This document shows positions 16,852-19,188 of a DNA stretch of 19,188 nt, piece after piece. This stretch comes from CAYZXA01 sp964482335 (lineage in GTDB: Bacteria; Patescibacteriota; Minisyncoccia; Minisyncoccales; MHMH01). The stretch spans positions 1-19,188 of the forward strand of contig CAYZXA010000006.1 of NCBI GenBank assembly GCA_964482335.1, read 5' to 3'. The position numbers were made by a program, and so were the translations under genes. The notes beneath the pieces were generated by a model that saw nothing but the letters and a program-made list of their open reading frames with translations, ran no database searches and was not told the DNA's origin. Within the stretch, counting starts at the first letter, position 1; the number at the start of each line of letters is the position of its first letter.

Positions 16852-16924
16852 GCCCCGCTAGCTCAATTGGTAGAGCAGCGGCCTTTTAAGCCGTTGGTTG
16901 TAGGTTCGAGTCCTACGCGGGGCA
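16852..16924 (+). tRNA. tRNA-Lys (anticodon TTT)
   Basis: A 73-base cloverleaf: acceptor GCCCCGC (16852-16858) with GCGGGGC (16917-16923), D-arm TAGCTCAATTGGTAGAGCA, anticodon loop CTTTTAA giving anticodon TTT (Lys), and T-loop GGTTCGAGTCC. Discriminator A16924 is followed by CAGAG, so CCA is not encoded and must be added by a tRNA nucleotidyltransferase. Confidence 0.97.
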
Positions 16925-16934
16925 CAGAGAAAAT

Positions 16935-16957
16935 CCTGGGCTTGACTCGGGTTTTTT
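16935..16957 (+). terminator. Intrinsic terminator after dnaJ/tRNA-Lys
   Basis: CCTGGG (16935-16940) pairs with CTCGGG (16946-16951), including two G-T wobbles, with a five-base loop and six T residues (16952-16957). It overlaps the rnpB promoter, whose -35 starts in the hairpin loop. Confidence 0.6.
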
Positions 16958-16970
16958 AATTTGCTATAAT
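16942..16970 (+). promoter_or_regulatory. Strong sigma-70-like promoter of rnpB
   Basis: TTGACT (16942-16947), 17-base spacer, and a perfect TATAAT (16965-16970). The RNase P RNA starts at about 16977, exactly where its P1 helix begins, which supports both calls. Confidence 0.85.
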
Positions 16971-16976
16971 ATAAAT

Positions 16977-17297
16977 GCTCAAGTAGGCGAGGCAATTACT
17001 CTCTGACATTAAGTCAGAGGGAGGAAAGTCCGAACTCTCACTTCTGAATTTTCAGAGGTTAAAAAGGTAGCGGGTAACTCCCGTCGGGAGCAATCCTAGA
17101 GATGCGAACAGAGACGAGTCCTACATTTTGTAGGGGTGAAACGGCTAAATTCTTACCTGAGAGCAAGAGCAAGTCGGAGACTCTTGAAATTCATCTTAGA
17201 GTTTTCGTGAAAGAGTAGCTCGCCAGAGCCAAGGAGTAATTCTTGGCCTAGACAGATTATTGCCCATGACAGAATTCGGCTTATTGTCTACTTGAGC
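16977..17297 (+). ncRNA. rnpB: RNase P RNA
   Basis: RNase P RNA is the catalytic RNA that matures tRNA 5' ends. The ends pair as P1: GCTCAAGTAG (16977-16986) with CTACTTGAGC (17288-17297), ten perfect pairs. The conserved GAGGAAAGTCCGAACTC block lies at 17021-17037 and the universal 3' P4 strand ACAGAATTCGGCTTA at 17269-17283. A hairpin CTCTGAC/GTCAGAG (17001-17019) fits P3. About 321 bases, short for bacterial type A RNA but with the core blocks present. It has its own promoter and terminator. Confidence 0.95.
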
Positions 17298-17300
17298 AAC

Positions 17301-17333
17301 AAAAATACCACACAGTTACTGGGTGGTATTTTT
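17301..17333 (+). terminator. Bidirectional terminator between rnpB and pyrB
   Basis: AAAAATACCAC (17301-17311) and GTGGTATTTTT (17323-17333) form an eleven-pair stem. The T-rich arm is at the 3' end on either strand, so it can end rnpB on the plus strand and pyrB (stop at 17347) on the minus strand. Confidence 0.82.
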
Positions 17334-17346
17334 GTTTATGTTTTTC

Positions 17347-18276
17347 TTAGCCAAGAAGCATTTGGAGTAAAGCCATTCTGATATAGAGGCCATTTTCAGC
17401 TTGTCGGAAATAGGCTGCTCTGTGGTCAATATCCACTTCAGATAATATTTCATCTACTCGTGGTAAGGGATGCATAACAATAGCATCTTTTTTCATTAGG
17501 TTCATTATTTCTTGATTGATAATATAGGAACTCTTAATCAGTTCTTCGGTTCCTTCAAGAGAACTGGTTCGTTCTTTTTGGATTCTGGTTTGATAGATGA
17601 CGTCTACCAGAGGAGCTACCTTTTTTAAGTCATCTTCTTCTTGAAACCAAACGTTGTGTTTTTTTAAGTATTCTTTAATGTCTTCTTTTATTTTAAGGGT
17701 CGGGGGAGCTACGAAATAGATTTTTACATCAGGGAATTTTGCGTAAAGATAAGAAAGAGATCTGACTGTTCTTCCTCTAGTTAAATCGCCGACCATGGCA
17801 ATAGCCGTACCATTAATTCTGCCAATTTCTTTTTGAATGGTATAGATATCCAATAAAGCTTGAGTTGGGTGTTGGCCTGTGCCGTCGCCAGCATTAATAA
17901 TTGGCACAGAGGAGAATTGAGCTGCCCTTTTGACCATTCCCTGTTCATCAGCTCTTATGACAATGACATCTGGTTTGTAACTGCAGAGTATGCGGATAGT
18001 ATCTTCAATCGTTTCACCTTTGGCTACAGAAGAGAACTGTCTGGCATTTTCTGTGGAAAAGACTACCTTGCCATCTAACATATTCATAGCTATTTCAAAA
18101 GAGGCTCTGGTTCTGGTACTTGGTTCATAAAAAAAAGTAATCATTTTCTTTCCGGAAAGAGAATTAGAACCACCTTCTTTAGCAATGTTTTCCATCTGTT
18201 TGGTCAAAGGAAAAAATTCTTTTTCTAGCCAATCTCTATTAAATTGTTGGGATTCAATAATATGTTTTAATTCCAT
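17347..18276 (-). CDS. pyrB: Aspartate carbamoyltransferase, catalytic chain
   Basis: PyrB condenses carbamoyl phosphate with aspartate in pyrimidine synthesis. The 309-residue product (E. coli: 311) has the carbamoyl-phosphate site STRTR (53-57, with EPSTRTRASFE), the SSVAKGET loop carrying the lysine that reaches into the neighbouring active site, GDGTGQHPTQALLD, GDLTRGRTVRSL and the C-terminal HPLPRVDEI with DHRAAYFRQ. All are intact. The start is taken at ATG 18276; an in-frame TTG four codons upstream (18288) borders the -10 region. No pyrI or other pyr gene adjoins. Many CPR genomes keep only parts of the pyrimidine pathway, so other steps cannot be judged here. Confidence 0.95.
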   Translation of the reverse strand: MELKHIIESQQFNRDWLEKEFFPLTKQMENIAKEGGSNSLSGKKMITFFYEPSTRTRASFEIAMNMLDGKVVFSTENARQFSSVAKGETIEDTIRILCSYKPDVIVIRADEQGMVKRAAQFSSVPIINAGDGTGQHPTQALLDIYTIQKEIGRINGTAIAMVGDLTRGRTVRSLSYLYAKFPDVKIYFVAPPTLKIKEDIKEYLKKHNVWFQEEDDLKKVAPLVDVIYQTRIQKERTSSLEGTEELIKSSYIINQEIMNLMKKDAIVMHPLPRVDEILSEVDIDHRAAYFRQAENGLYIRMALLQMLLG

Positions 18277-18288
18277 ATTCTTTCTCAA

Positions 18289-18317
18289 TTATTAACAGAA
18301 AAATTGAGATTTGTAAA
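18289..18317 (-). promoter_or_regulatory. Putative promoter of pyrB
   Basis: On the minus strand TTTACA (18317-18312), a 17-base spacer, and TAATAA (18294-18289), ending 12 bases before ATG 18276. The -35 lies on the same bases as the murJ -35. Confidence 0.45.
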
Positions 18318-18339
18318 GGAAGGTAAAAAAGAGTAAAAT
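18311..18339 (+). promoter_or_regulatory. Sigma-70-like promoter of murJ
   Basis: TTGTAA (18311-18316), a 17-base spacer, and TAAAAT (18334-18339), ending ten bases before the ATG at 18350. A GGGAAAG stretch (18341-18347) could act as a weak ribosome binding site if transcription starts early enough. Confidence 0.5.
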
Positions 18340-18349
18340 AGGGAAAGAT

Positions 18350-19188
18350 ATGATAAAAAGAATGTTACATTCACAAACAAAGACAGTAACCTTTGCTGCT
18401 TTGTTGCTTGGAGTTTCAGCTTTAATCAGCCGACTTTTAGGTTTGGTTAGAGATAGGCTTTTGGCTGGCACTTTCGGAGCTGGCGAGGACTTGGACGTTT
18501 ATTTTGCTGCCTTTCGCATCCCTGATTTTGTTTATGGTATTTTAATTATGGGCGGCATTTCAGCTATTTTCTTGCCGGTCTTTGCTGAATATTTTAAGAA
18601 AGACGAGGAAAAGGGCTGGCAATTAGCTAGCAATATTCTGAACTGCTTTTTAGTTTTACTCATTTTAATTTGCGGACTTTTAGCTCTTTTTACTCCTTGG
18701 CTTATTAAATTTATTACACCAGGCTTTAGTGCTGAGCAGAAAGCTTTAGCTGTTTCTCTGACCAGAATTATGTTCTTGAGCCCGATATTTCTGGGTTTAT
18801 CTTCTCTTTTTTCTGGAGTTTTACATTACTTCAATCGTTTTTTTGCTTACTCAATTGCTCCGATTATCTACAACTTGAGTATTATTTTAGGTATTTTGTT
18901 TTTTGTGCCTACCTTTGGCTTGTATGGTTTAGCTTATGGTGTCATCTTAGGAGCAGTTTTGCATTGGCTGGTGCAGGTTCCTGCTGCTAAAATCTCTGGC
19001 TTTCGTTATCTGCCTATCTTTAATTTTAGATCTCCTGGTCTTAAGAAGATATTTAAATTAATGGTTCCCCGGACCATTGGTACAGCTGCCTTCCACATCA
19101 ATCTAATGGTTATTACAGCTATTGCTTCAACCTTGGTGGCTGGCTCAATTAGTATTTTTAATTTTGCCAACAATATCCAGCATTTTCC
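18350..19188 (+). CDS. murJ: Lipid II flippase MurJ (MviN), 5' part, cut by window end
   Basis: MurJ moves lipid II across the cytoplasmic membrane. The first 279 residues are seen; the gene runs off the window (family members have about 500 residues and 14 membrane helices). Diagnostic features are SRLLGLVRDRL at residues 27-37 and FGAGEDLDVYFAAFRIPD at 42-59, then many hydrophobic helices and an APIIYNLSIILG segment that matches the family. Compared from memory with E. coli MurJ, R18, R24 and D39 are kept (R28, R34, D49 here), but R52-R53 are replaced by Y62-G63. It is divergent from pyrB and adds to the peptidoglycan genes of the window. The start at ATG 18350 sits ten bases after its -10; an ATG four codons in (18362) is the alternative. 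Confidence 0.95.
   Translation, partial: MIKRMLHSQTKTVTFAALLLGVSALISRLLGLVRDRLLAGTFGAGEDLDVYFAAFRIPDFVYGILIMGGISAIFLPVFAEYFKKDEEKGWQLASNILNCFLVLLILICGLLALFTPWLIKFITPGFSAEQKALAVSLTRIMFLSPIFLGLSSLFSGVLHYFNRFFAYSIAPIIYNLSIILGILFFVPTFGLYGLAYGVILGAVLHWLVQVPAAKISGFRYLPIFNFRSPGLKKIFKLMVPRTIGTAAFHINLMVITAIASTLVAGSISIFNFANNIQHF

Overview
The window is an AT-rich bacterial chromosome segment, most likely from the Candidate Phyla Radiation (Patescibacteria, probably a Parcubacteria-type lineage). The evidence is a 23S rRNA gene broken by self-splicing introns, streamlined proteins, one- to four-base gene junctions, and a mreC-mreD-mrdA-greA-lysS-serS order with a membrane-tethered Mur ligase and a FemAB protein. 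TGA is used as a stop (for example at 911, 8459, 9154, 10632 and 12456), which argues against the CPR groups that recode TGA. The taxonomic call is inference.

Layout. 1-2124: the 3' part of a 23S rRNA gene with two group I introns, at E. coli positions 2500 and 2593 inside the peptidyl-transferase domain, each carrying a LAGLIDADG homing endonuclease gene. 2171-2284: 5S rRNA. 2329-5138: cell-elongation genes mreC, mreD (short) and mrdA (PBP2). 5196-5651: greA, with its own promoter and terminator. 5794-11635: lysS, serS, an alpha/beta hydrolase, a membrane-anchored MurF-like ligase and a FemAB-type transferase, with gaps or overlaps of a few bases. 11670-12458: ftsQ, running tail to tail into corA (minus). 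13434-16924: grpE-dnaK-dnaJ and tRNA-Lys. 16977-17297: RNase P RNA. 17347-18276: pyrB (minus). 18350 to the edge: the start of murJ.

How they fit together. MreC, MreD, PBP2, the MurF-like ligase, FemAB, FtsQ and MurJ make a peptidoglycan and cell-shape gene set. The rest is translation, RNA processing, chaperones and one pyrimidine enzyme.

The most interesting pattern is regulatory. At nearly every transcription-unit start a sigma-70-like -35/-10 pair lies so close to the ATG (8-12 bases from the -10 to the ATG) that the mRNA would be almost leaderless, and Shine-Dalgarno sites are weak or absent. Several promoters overlap each other or overlap terminators. The intron pair, one of which encodes an evident I-CreI homologue at the exact I-CreI site, is the second notable feature. 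I saw no defence system, CRISPR array, prophage or transposon.
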